DNA of 64,000 nt from an uncultured Eubacteriales bacterium (GTDB lineage Bacteria; Bacillota; Clostridia; Oscillospirales; Acutalibacteraceae): assembly GCA_934552855.1 (NCBI GenBank), contig CAKTEU010000007.1, forward strand, positions 1 through 64,000. The letters run 5' to 3'. Shown here one piece after another: positions 8,820 to 16,172 of the stretch. Position 1 is the first letter of the stretch. Each line of letters begins with the position of its first letter. The notes under the pieces were generated by a model. It was given only the letters and a program-made list of their open reading frames with translations. It was not told the origin of the DNA and did not search any database. Position numbers and translations under genes: made by a program.

Positions 8820-9691
8820 AAACGGGTGCAAGGGGACTTCACCCCGTTTCGGCGTTGGTTTTCTTTTGCGGCGTATTTTTTGTAACGCTTTTTACACTCA
8901 ATCCTTATGTGCTTGCGGTGAGTTTTTTCGGTGCGGCAACGCTTGATATCCGCCTTCGGGGAAAAAGAGCCGTAAAAGGAATTTTCACTTTTCTTTTTCC
9001 GACTGCAATTTTGATAACGTTTTTTAATGTATTGTTTGCACACTACGGTGTTACGGTTTTGCTGACACTCAAAAGCGGCAATAATATCACACTTGAAGCA
9101 CTTTTTTGCGGTGCGGTTTATGCCGTTCGAACAGTTTGCACGGTGCTTTGGCTTTTTTGTTTCAATGAAATTGTTTCGGACGAAAAGTTTATTTATCTTT
9201 TTGCTCGGATATCACCGAAACTTGCACTCGTTCTTTCAATGGTGCTTCGGTTTATTCCGCTTTTTTCGGATTATGCAAAAGAAATTCAAAAAGCACGCAA
9301 AGGTCTCGGCATCGACTCAAAAAGCGGTTCAATTTTGTCACGATTTAAAAATTCGGTTCATGCCGTTTCAATTCTTATCACACGTTCGCTTGAACACGCA
9401 ATAGACACCGCAAACTCAATGACCGCAAGGGGATATTCATTGAAAGGAAGAACAAATTGCAGAACCTATCCCGTGAGGGCAATTGATATCGTTCTTTTTG
9501 TTCTTTCGCTTTCCTCATGTGCTTTTTTGATAATTTTCAAAAACAGTGTTTTCGCTCAATTTAACCCCGTGATTTTTGTTGAACCGTTGTCAATTAAAGG
9601 CGCTTCGGTTTGCATAGTCTTTTTTGTGCTTTGTGTTTTGCCGCTTATTTTTGACCTTTCGGAGGAAAAGCTATGGTCGATTTCAAACTGA
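8816..9691 (+). CDS. ecfT: ECF transporter transmembrane component EcfT
   Basis: The 291-residue integral membrane protein has about five to six hydrophobic segments and the two EcfT coupling-helix motifs, ARK (QKARKGLGID) and ARG (MTARGYSLKGRT), which contact the ATPases. It is the scaffold of an energy-coupling-factor vitamin importer. The ATG overlaps the preceding stop (ATGA), and its own end overlaps the ATPase gene by 19 bases, so the genes are translationally coupled. Position under a cobalamin riboswitch points to a dedicated (group I) corrinoid transporter rather than a shared module. Confidence 0.9.
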   Translation: MKTGARGLHPVSALVFFCGVFFVTLFTLNPYVLAVSFFGAATLDIRLRGKRAVKGIFTFLFPTAILITFFNVLFAHYGVTVLLTLKSGNNITLEALFCGAVYAVRTVCTVLWLFCFNEIVSDEKFIYLFARISPKLALVLSMVLRFIPLFSDYAKEIQKARKGLGIDSKSGSILSRFKNSVHAVSILITRSLEHAIDTANSMTARGYSLKGRTNCRTYPVRAIDIVLFVLSLSSCAFLIIFKNSVFAQFNPVIFVEPLSIKGASVCIVFFVLCVLPLIFDLSEEKLWSISN

Positions 9692-11337
9692 AAAATTTAA
9701 GCTTTGCTTTTTCGAACGGAAAGGAAGTTTTGAAAAATGTCAACCTTGAAATCAATCAAGGCGAGTTTGTTGTCATATGCGGAAAAAGCGGAAGCGGAAA
9801 AACAACGCTCCTTCGCCTTTTAAAGCCCCAACTCAAGCCGCACGGAAAGCAAAGCGGAAAAATTGAAATTTTTGAAAAAGACGAAAGCGAGCTTTCTCTT
9901 TGTGACTCCGCTTCAAAGATAGGCTTTGTTATGCAAAATCCGGAGCTTCAGTGCGTAACAACCACGGTTCGTTCGGAACTTCTTTTCGGCCTTGAAAATC
10001 TTGGTTTTGAACCATCTTCGGCAAAGCTCAGGGTTGCGGAAACCGCTGCACTTTTTTCGCTTGAAAAAATCATTGACAAAAAAGTTTGCGAACTTTCCGG
10101 CGGGCAAAAGCAGTTTTTGAACCTTGCAGCGGTCACTGCAATGAATCCGCAGGTTCTCATTCTTGACGAGCCGACCGCACAGCTTGACCCGGTTTCGGCG
10201 CAAAGGCTGATTGACGCTTTGACTGTGCTTTGCCGTGAATACGGCGTAACCGTAATAATCACCGAGCACAGACTTGAAAAGCTTATTCCCCTTTGCGACC
10301 GCCTTGTTGTTCTTGAAAACGGAAGAATAATAAGCAACGGAAAACCCGGAAAAACAGATGCAAAGCTTTTAAAAGCGAACGATTTTCTTCGCCTGAGTGT
10401 TCCGCTTCCAATGAGACTGCATGCCGCACTTTCGCTTTCCGGCGATGCACCGACCGACATAAACGGCGGAAGAAAAATGCTTTTGTCACTTTTTAAAAAC
10501 GGCATACCAGATTTGCCGGTTAAAAATCAACAAACCGAAAAAGACGAAACCGCCGTAAAGGTTAAAAACCTTTTTTATTCCTATGACGGAAAAGAATATG
10601 TTCTCAAAAAACTCAGTCTTAAAATTCAAAAGGGCACTTTTTTTGCTCTGCTCGGTTCAAACGGAGCGGGAAAAACAACGCTTCTGAGTCTTATCGGCGG
10701 ACTGTTGAAAACGAAAAAAGGGACGATTGAACTTTTTGGAAAAAACATTAACAAGTATAATCCGCAAGAACTTTACCGTGAAAACATTGCCGTTCTTCCT
10801 CAAAACTGCGAAGCAATTTTTGCAGGTCCGACTGTATATGATGACCTTGAAAATATTTTGAAAAACGAAAAAGTGGCGAAGAACGAGATTAAAAAACAAA
10901 TCGACGAAGTGAGCGGATTTTGCGAAATCAAAGACATTCTTTCGTCTCACCCGTATGACATCAGCGGCGGCGAACTTGAGCGTGCGGCTCTTGCGGCGGT
11001 ACTTTTAAAAAGGCCGAAACTCCTTTTGCTTGACGAACCGACAAAGGGACTTGACAACCTTTTCAAAAATCAGCTTTCAAAAAAGATTCGTGAACTTTGC
11101 AAAAGCGGCGTAACCGTTGTCATGGTGTCTCATGACACTGAGTTTTGCGCCGAATACTGTGACGAATGTGCTTTTGTTTTTGACGGGGAATGTGTGTCGC
11201 AAAAAAATGCGCATGACTTTTTTGAAAAAAACTGTTTTTACACAACGGCGGCAAGAAGAATGATGCACGGAATTTTGCCGTCTGCCGTAACGGAAAGCGA
11301 GGTGCTTGAGCTTTGCAAAAAAAGCTTAATGTGCTGA
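9673..11337 (+). CDS. ecfA: Fused double ATPase of ECF transporter (EcfA-EcfA' in one chain)
   Basis: The 554 residues hold two complete ABC ATPase domains. Domain 1 has Walker A GKSGSGKTT (37-45), signature LSGGQKQF and Walker B VLILDEPTAQLD. Domain 2 has Walker A GSNGAGKTT, signature ISGGELERAA and Walker B LLLLDEPTKGLD. ECF transporters normally use two separate or identical ATPases; here they are joined by a linker of about 50 residues near 260-310. It powers uptake through EcfT and the S component. It overlaps the genes on both sides (19 and 25 bases), so the four genes form one tightly coupled unit. Confidence 0.93.
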   Translation: MVDFKLKNLSFAFSNGKEVLKNVNLEINQGEFVVICGKSGSGKTTLLRLLKPQLKPHGKQSGKIEIFEKDESELSLCDSASKIGFVMQNPELQCVTTTVRSELLFGLENLGFEPSSAKLRVAETAALFSLEKIIDKKVCELSGGQKQFLNLAAVTAMNPQVLILDEPTAQLDPVSAQRLIDALTVLCREYGVTVIITEHRLEKLIPLCDRLVVLENGRIISNGKPGKTDAKLLKANDFLRLSVPLPMRLHAALSLSGDAPTDINGGRKMLLSLFKNGIPDLPVKNQQTEKDETAVKVKNLFYSYDGKEYVLKKLSLKIQKGTFFALLGSNGAGKTTLLSLIGGLLKTKKGTIELFGKNINKYNPQELYRENIAVLPQNCEAIFAGPTVYDDLENILKNEKVAKNEIKKQIDEVSGFCEIKDILSSHPYDISGGELERAALAAVLLKRPKLLLLDEPTKGLDNLFKNQLSKKIRELCKSGVTVVMVSHDTEFCAEYCDECAFVFDGECVSQKNAHDFFEKNCFYTTAARRMMHGILPSAVTESEVLELCKKSLMC

Positions 11338-12032
11338 ACGTCGTTTCGGTTTTCTGCCTTTTTATTCTTGCTCCGGTTCTTGTGTTTCTCTCCTATAAAT
11401 ATTTAAGTTCAAAATATTATTACATATCCGCAATCGGAATCATTTTTATTTCTGCTCTTCCGTTTTTTGTGATGTTTGAAAAGCGGAAGATTAGAACGAC
11501 CGAAATCGTGACTGTATCGGTCATGATTGCCCTTTGCGTAACGTCACGCCTTGCTTTTGCGTTTGTTCCGCAGGTGAAGCCGCTTTGTGCGTTTGTAATT
11601 GTGACGGCAATTGCTTTTGGCGGGAATGTCGGCTTTGTTACGGGGGCAAGTTCAATTTTTGTTTCAAACTTTGCTTTTGGTCAAGGAATGTTCACGCCGT
11701 TTCAAATGCTCGGAATGGGGCTTGTCGGTTTTCTTTGCGGTGCAATTTTTCACGGGCGAAAGAATCGTAAAAACCGTGTTGCTGTTGCCGTCCTCGGAGG
11801 TGTGCTGACTTTTTTTGTTTATGGATTCATTGTTGACACCTGTTCGGTGCTGATGATGGCGAGCGATTTTTCGATGAAAAGCGTTCTTGCAATTTATGCT
11901 TCCGGCGTGCCGTTCAATCTTGTTCATGCCGGAACAACGGCGGTCGTTCTCTTTTTTGTTAACAAGCCGATGCAGGACAAGCTTTCAAGGCTCAACACTA
12001 AATACGGAATTTTTTCTTTGGAGGCGATGTAA
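11313..12032 (+). CDS. ECF transporter S component, predicted corrinoid-specific
   Basis: The 239-residue protein has seven or so membrane segments. The start is a TTG preceded by GAGGTG, inside the end of the ATPase gene. The C-terminal two thirds carry the S-component pattern FGGNVGFVTGASSIFVSNFA, then FGQGMFTPFQMLGMGLVGF. It supplies substrate binding for the EcfT/EcfA module encoded just upstream. Specificity for cobalamin is inferred from the riboswitch that controls the operon and the DUF4430 genes that follow, not from residues I can read. It could be a CbrT-like protein; alternative substrates would have to explain the riboswitch. Confidence 0.82.
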   Translation: MQKKLNVLNVVSVFCLFILAPVLVFLSYKYLSSKYYYISAIGIIFISALPFFVMFEKRKIRTTEIVTVSVMIALCVTSRLAFAFVPQVKPLCAFVIVTAIAFGGNVGFVTGASSIFVSNFAFGQGMFTPFQMLGMGLVGFLCGAIFHGRKNRKNRVAVAVLGGVLTFFVYGFIVDTCSVLMMASDFSMKSVLAIYASGVPFNLVHAGTTAVVLFFVNKPMQDKLSRLNTKYGIFSLEAM

Positions 12033-12795
12033 CGCGAAAAAAACAATTTCGGTTTTGCTTTCCTTTTTGATGGTGCTTCTTCTTTGTGCCTGCGGCAACG
12101 AAAAAAAGGAGAATACAACCATTTCATTGCCGATATCTCAAACAGAAACGACGGTTCAAACAGAAAGCGAAAAATCTTCGCATTCAACAAATACGGTTTC
12201 CTCAACGTTTTCCGAAACCGAGACTACGGCTGCAACAACCGTACAAATCACAACCGCTTTGAGCACAACAGAACAGCCGACAGCGGAAAGTACAACAGAA
12301 AAAACAACGACCGAAACCACAACAAAAAAAGAAACCGCAACGGCAAAAAAAACAACAGAGCAAAACACAATAACCTGTTTTGTTACCATTGATTGCAGAA
12401 ATATTCAAAAAAATCTTTCCTCGCTCAAAAAAGGAAAGCAAAGCTTTGTTCCGAAAAACGGCTTTATACTTGAAAACGCTGCCGTAACGCTTTCAAAGGG
12501 CAAAACTGCGTTTGACGCACTCAAAAAAGCGTGCGGGGAAAACGTCTGCACCGACAACTGCAAGTATTGCCAAAAAAGCGGAATTCAGATTGAATCGTCC
12601 TATACGCCGGCGTATAAGTCTTACTATGTTGAGGGCATTCATCAGCTTTATGAAAAAGACTGCGGAAGCCTTTCCGGCTGGATGTATAACGTTGACGGAA
12701 CTTATCCCGACGTTTCATCAAGCGTATATAATCTCAAGGGCGGAGAAAAAATTACGTTCGCATACACCGCTTCAATGGGTGACGATTTGACGTAA
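11956..12795 (+). CDS. DUF4430 lipoprotein (start codon unresolved)
   Basis: The coding frame has a lipoprotein signal (KKTISVLLSFLMVLLLCAC), a linker rich in Thr, Glu and Lys, and a C-terminal DUF4430 domain (about the last 130 residues, with GWMYNVDGTYPD and FAYTASMGDDL). DUF4430 resembles the beta domain of transcobalamin-type binders, so surface capture of corrinoids is likely. The signal peptide should begin at 12034, nine bases after GGAGG, but that codon is GCG. The nearest in-frame NTG is the TTG at 11956, used here as a nominal start; 11887 (ATG) is another. Both put an unusual basic leader before the lipid signal. Confidence 0.75.
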   Translation: MLTSRCRTSFQGSTLNTEFFLWRRCNAKKTISVLLSFLMVLLLCACGNEKKENTTISLPISQTETTVQTESEKSSHSTNTVSSTFSETETTAATTVQITTALSTTEQPTAESTTEKTTTETTTKKETATAKKTTEQNTITCFVTIDCRNIQKNLSSLKKGKQSFVPKNGFILENAAVTLSKGKTAFDALKKACGENVCTDNCKYCQKSGIQIESSYTPAYKSYYVEGIHQLYEKDCGSLSGWMYNVDGTYPDVSSSVYNLKGGEKITFAYTASMGDDLT

Positions 12796-12844
12796 CCTTT
12801 TAGCGGTGTTCGAAAATAAAAAGTTCTGAAAGGAAGTACACACA

Positions 12845-13654
12845 ATGAAAAACCTCAAAAAAGCACTTGCTGTTCTTTTGACTGTGCTTACGGTTCTTTC
12901 CTGTTTCACTGCTTTTGCTTTTGCAATCGACGGAAAAGCAACCGTTATGCTCAGAATTGAAGGAATCAAAGCCTGTCAGTATTACGGAAAAGTTACCGTT
13001 GACAGCGGAGCAACCGTTCTTGACGTTGTTAACAAAGCGGCAAAAAGCGATCCTTCGCTCACAGTAACCGTTGTTGACAGCAAGTACGGCCCCTACATCA
13101 GCGCAATCAACGGCGAAGCAGAAAAAACCTTTAAGGGCTATGACGGCTGGCTTTACAGAGTCAACGGAACAGAACCGGAGGTTGGCGTTTCGGCTTATAC
13201 CGTTTCGGACAAGGACAGCGTTACCGTTTATTACGGCGACCCTTACGGCGTTGGAATGCAGTACCCGACCGCAAACACAAGCGAGCTTGAAAACGGCAAA
13301 ATTTCCTTCACAAGCCTTGACACTGTTTATGACGAAAGCTGGAATCCCGTTCAAAAGGAAAACCCGGTAACCGGTTATACTCTCACCTGGGAATACTCAG
13401 GCGGAAAAACCGTTACCCTTACTCCCGATGAAAACGGCATTTGCACAATTCCGGAAGAATATCGCACCAAGGGCGCACACGGCGTTCAGATTGAACGTTA
13501 TGCCGCAAACGGCTGCCCGACCGTTCTCAGATTTGCTCCGGATTTCTATGTGGGAGAAAAAACTTCGGACAACATTCTTGACGAGCTCATTGCAAAGCTT
13601 AAAGAATTTTTTGCAAAGATAGTTGAATTTTTCAAGTCAATCTTTAAAAAATAA
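12845..13654 (+). CDS. Secreted DUF4430 protein with C-terminal amphipathic helix
   Basis: The 269-residue protein follows GAAAGGAAG. Residues 1-27 are a signal peptide ending FTAFAFA, with no lipobox. A DUF4430 domain spans about 30-140 (GWLYRVNGTEPEVGVSAY, then SVTVYYGDPYG), followed by a beta-rich region. The end is a strongly amphipathic helix, ELIAKLKEFFAKIVEFF and a few more residues. It closes the cobalamin-riboswitch operon, 49 bases after the lipoprotein. A role in corrinoid binding outside the cell is inferred from family and context. The terminal helix may hold it at the envelope. Confidence 0.85.
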   Translation: MKNLKKALAVLLTVLTVLSCFTAFAFAIDGKATVMLRIEGIKACQYYGKVTVDSGATVLDVVNKAAKSDPSLTVTVVDSKYGPYISAINGEAEKTFKGYDGWLYRVNGTEPEVGVSAYTVSDKDSVTVYYGDPYGVGMQYPTANTSELENGKISFTSLDTVYDESWNPVQKENPVTGYTLTWEYSGGKTVTLTPDENGICTIPEEYRTKGAHGVQIERYAANGCPTVLRFAPDFYVGEKTSDNILDELIAKLKEFFAKIVEFFKSIFKK

Positions 13655-13662
13655 GATTTTAC

Positions 13663-13707
13663 AAAAAACTGCCGCAGACGGATTTTCCCGTTTGCGGCAG
13701 TTTTTTT
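13663..13707. terminator. Terminator of the cobalamin operon
   Basis: CTGCCGCAGACGG pairs with CCGTTTGCGGCAG around ATTTTC (one G-T pair), flanked by AAAAAA and TTTTTTT. Confidence 0.9.
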
Positions 13708-13793
13708 GTACCCGTTGAGCGCAGTTTGGTAACACTCGGTACTTTATAAGGCTTGAGAAACGTTTATCAAAACGCCAACACAGAATTATAATC

Positions 13794-13817
13794 GTAGGGG
13801 CGGATTTTGTTCCGCCC
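13794..13817. repeat. Short intergenic palindromic repeat (GTAGGGGCGG type)
   Basis: GTAGGGGCGGA / TCCGCCC form a stem-loop with a TTTTGT loop. This type of element is scattered between genes in many gut Firmicutes. A sister copy with a different core lies at 13876. Confidence 0.5.
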
Positions 13818-13875
13818 GGAAAACCCCAACCTTTTGCACCACGTGAATTTGTCAGTAAACCGCACGGTTTTGTTC

Positions 13876-13900
13876 GTAGGGGTCGGACCCGTGCCGACCC
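13876..13900. repeat. Short intergenic palindromic repeat (GTAGGGGTCGG type)
   Basis: GTAGGGGTCGG / CCGACCC share the GTAGGGG start with the copy at 13794 but have a different stem. Confidence 0.5.
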
Positions 13901-13953
13901 ATGAAACCTTGCTGTCTGTTCCGTATAAATTTATTGAAAAAATGTGCGGTTTA

Positions 13954-14095
13954 ACCCTGCCTCCCTCCGGTGAGGGAGGTGGCAAAAATCGTAGATTTTT
14001 GACGGAGGGAGCGTGGGTTTAAGATGACGTTAGCGTGAAAAATCTCTCCCTCAGTCGACAAAGCCGACAGCTCCCTCATAGGATGGAGCCAAGGA
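13954..14095. repeat. CCCTCC/GAGGGAG intergenic repeat block, possibly a MITE-like element
   Basis: The left half contains TGCCTCCCTCCGGTGAGGGA and a stem AAAAATC/GATTTTT followed by GACGGAGGGAG. The right half contains TCTCCCTCAGTCGAC with an AAGCCGAC repeat and CAGCTCCCTCAT. These two halves often occur together between genes in gut clostridia. The gene-free stretch 13708-14245 holds only this block, the two shorter repeats and the terminator at 14199; no coding potential is seen. Confidence 0.5.
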
Positions 14096-14198
14096 AAGGT
14101 TGCGCACGTTTTTGCAATAATTTTGCCTTACAAAAACAAAATGTCATTTTAACACATCATCATATGAAAAAGCACGTTCGTGGAAGCTTTGAAATTAT

Positions 14199-14228
14199 AA
14201 AAAATCTCCGCAGAAAATTCTGCGGAGA
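14199..14228 (-). terminator. Terminator of the Big_2 surface-protein gene
   Basis: TCTCCGCAGA pairs with TCTGCGGAGA around AAAT. On the minus strand the stem is followed by TTTTTTAT. Confidence 0.8.
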
Positions 14229-14245
14229 AAAAGTTTTAAAGCCGT

Positions 14246-15835
14246 TTAATAAGTGAAAATATAAATATCAACGTCGTTAATTTCTGCCGAAAAGTTTGTG
14301 TTGACTCTGAACGTTTGCGGTGCGGTAACGTCAAGACGGGTGATTCTTCCTCGGTTGTCAATTTTTGCCTTAACCGTTGTTCCGAGATAGGTTACGGTAA
14401 TTTTTGAAAGGTCATCGTCATCGGCAATTTGAAGAACGGAGAGGTTGATCGGCATTGCAACGGCTTTGTTGTAAACGCAGGTGTTGCTTCCCGTTCCGCT
14501 GAAATGAGCCTTTTCCTTAACAAGCTTCATTTCGATGATGTAACCGTTGCCGTCCTTTTTTGCACTTGCGGTTTCAACGCCGGCCGGGTCAAGTGAGCAC
14601 TCCTGATAAAGCGGAGGAATAACTGCGGAAGGGCTTGATTTTCCGCCGATTTTTCCGTTTTCAATAACATAGTTCTTTTCGTTTTGAGAAAAGAATGTTC
14701 CGAGAAGCATTGTATAGATGATTTTTTTTGCGGTGTCGGTGCTTTTGGTGATAACCATTGTCGGGTCGTTCACAACGCTCAGCTCAAAGTTTTGGGTGTT
14801 TTTTGCTTTGTTGATTGCGTCGCAGTAAGCTTCAACAATGTTTTCCTTACCCTTAGGCGGCTCAAGCGCAGTGACTCGAACGGTTACTTTGCAGCTCATT
14901 TTAAAGCCGTTTTGCGTTGCGGTGATGGTTGCACTGCCGGTTCTGTTGCCGGTAACAATGCCTTTTTTGTTGACCGAAGCGATTTTCGGGTTGCTGCTTT
15001 TCCATGTGATTTTTCCGTTTCCGCCCATTACGGAAAGTCGCTGGCTGTTTCCGGCTTCAAGCGTGAGCGAGGAACGGCTGATTGAATGGGTATAAACCTT
15101 AACGTTACAGGAAAGCGTATAGCCGTTGACAGTTGCGGTAACGGTTGCTTTGCCGACTTTTTTGCCCTTGACGGTTCCGTTTGCATTTACATATGCAACG
15201 GACGGGTTTGAACTTTTCCACTGCGGTTTTTCCGTTCCGCCGTTGACTTTTAGGCGTGATTTTTGACCGAGCTGAAGATTAAGGCTTGTTTTTTTGAGCG
15301 CAGGCTTTAAAACGGTGATTTTGCATCTCATTGTTATGCCGTTTCTTGTTGCGGTGATGGTTGCTTTGCCGGGCTTTTTGGCTGTTACAACGCCGTTTTT
15401 GACTGACGCAACATTTTTGTTGCTTGTTTTCCAGCGTACTTTTCCGCTTCCGCCGTTGACAGAAAGGGTGTATTGATTGCCGAAATAGATGTTCTTGCTT
15501 CTGTCGCTCAAAAACGGACTTACAACCCTGACACGATATGTGAAGGTTTGAGAACCGATTTCCGCCATGATTACTGCCGTTCCTTTGCCGTTTGCGTGAA
15601 CGGTTCCGTCGCTTTCAACCGAAGCAACGCTTTCGTCGCTGCTGAGCCAAACCGCAAATGATGTGTCGGCCCCGGCGGGTACGGTTGTGATTTTTCGTTT
15701 GTATGTACCGTTGATAAAAATATCCTGTTCTTCGCCGCTGAGTGAATAGCTGACATCGGCGGCAAAAAAAGCACTTGCTGCGCCGGTTGACGCAAGCATT
15801 GCAATAACCATTAAAACAGAAAGAAGTTTTTTCAT
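14246..15835 (-). CDS. Secreted protein with four Big_2 (Ig-like) domains
   Basis: The 529-residue protein has a signal peptide (LLSVLMVIAMLASTGAASA) and a first divergent Ig-like domain (about 28-108). Three clear Big_2 domains follow, each with the pattern WKSSNPSVAYV...GTVKGKKVGKATVTA (about 110-340). The last 190 residues are a separate domain beginning near GKENIVEAYCDAINKAKNTQ, which I do not recognise. No sortase motif or choline-binding repeat is visible. Big_2 modules are usually adhesive or spacer domains in surface proteins. The gene is monocistronic, with its own terminator. Confidence 0.83.
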   Translation of the reverse strand: MKKLLSVLMVIAMLASTGAASAFFAADVSYSLSGEEQDIFINGTYKRKITTVPAGADTSFAVWLSSDESVASVESDGTVHANGKGTAVIMAEIGSQTFTYRVRVVSPFLSDRSKNIYFGNQYTLSVNGGSGKVRWKTSNKNVASVKNGVVTAKKPGKATITATRNGITMRCKITVLKPALKKTSLNLQLGQKSRLKVNGGTEKPQWKSSNPSVAYVNANGTVKGKKVGKATVTATVNGYTLSCNVKVYTHSISRSSLTLEAGNSQRLSVMGGNGKITWKSSNPKIASVNKKGIVTGNRTGSATITATQNGFKMSCKVTVRVTALEPPKGKENIVEAYCDAINKAKNTQNFELSVVNDPTMVITKSTDTAKKIIYTMLLGTFFSQNEKNYVIENGKIGGKSSPSAVIPPLYQECSLDPAGVETASAKKDGNGYIIEMKLVKEKAHFSGTGSNTCVYNKAVAMPINLSVLQIADDDDLSKITVTYLGTTVKAKIDNRGRITRLDVTAPQTFRVNTNFSAEINDVDIYIFTY

Positions 15836-16023
15836 ATAAACATTGCGGCGTTATAAACGCCGAACCTCCTTTATTTTTTGCAAAACTATTTTATCACAAA
15901 CCGTCAGAAAATAAAAGCCCCAAAAAGCGGAAAAAATCTGCAGCAAAAGTATTATGGGTGATAAAGAGATAAGTTTTACCAAATTTTTGTCGTGTTTTTA
16001 AAATTTTCAGTGGCTTTTCAATA

Positions 16024-16053
16024 TTGACAGCCTTTCATATTATGTAGTATACT
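16024..16053 (+). promoter_or_regulatory. Promoter of serC-serA
   Basis: TTGACA (16024-16029) and TATACT (16048-16053) are separated by 18 bases, giving a leader of about 110 bases before serC. The stretch 15840-16023 upstream holds nothing else I can identify beyond the start region of the Big_2 gene. Confidence 0.7.
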
Positions 16054-16061
16054 CGATTTAA

Positions 16062-16141
16062 TTTCATTGAACCTTAAGTAATCTAAGATTATTTGGTTCG
16101 ATGAAAAAAGCCGAAAAAATCCGAATCGTGTTCGGCTTTTT
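16062..16141 (+). promoter_or_regulatory. Two-hairpin serC leader, possible attenuator
   Basis: Hairpin 1 pairs TTTCATTGAACC with GGTTCGATGAAA and extends inward through TAATCT/AGATTA. Hairpin 2 pairs AAAAGCCGAA with TTCGGCTTTT and continues into T-rich sequence (CTTTTTCGG), like an intrinsic terminator. Both lie between promoter and start codon. No T-box GGTGG element is present. Function as an attenuator is inference. Confidence 0.5.
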
Positions 16142-16172
16142 CGGTTTATTATATATTCAAGAGGTGTTATGA

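Noticed and set aside
11887..12033. Extended start of the DUF4430 lipoprotein inside the S-component gene
   Set aside because: The leader from 11887 contains no signal-like sequence and overlaps the S component in another frame; the signal peptide clearly begins near 12034, so the long start was not adopted, although no good start codon exists.
16054..16172. T-box upstream of serC
   Set aside because: The leader lacks the conserved T-box bulge (GGTGG-type) and specifier-loop features, so only an unspecified attenuator is claimed.
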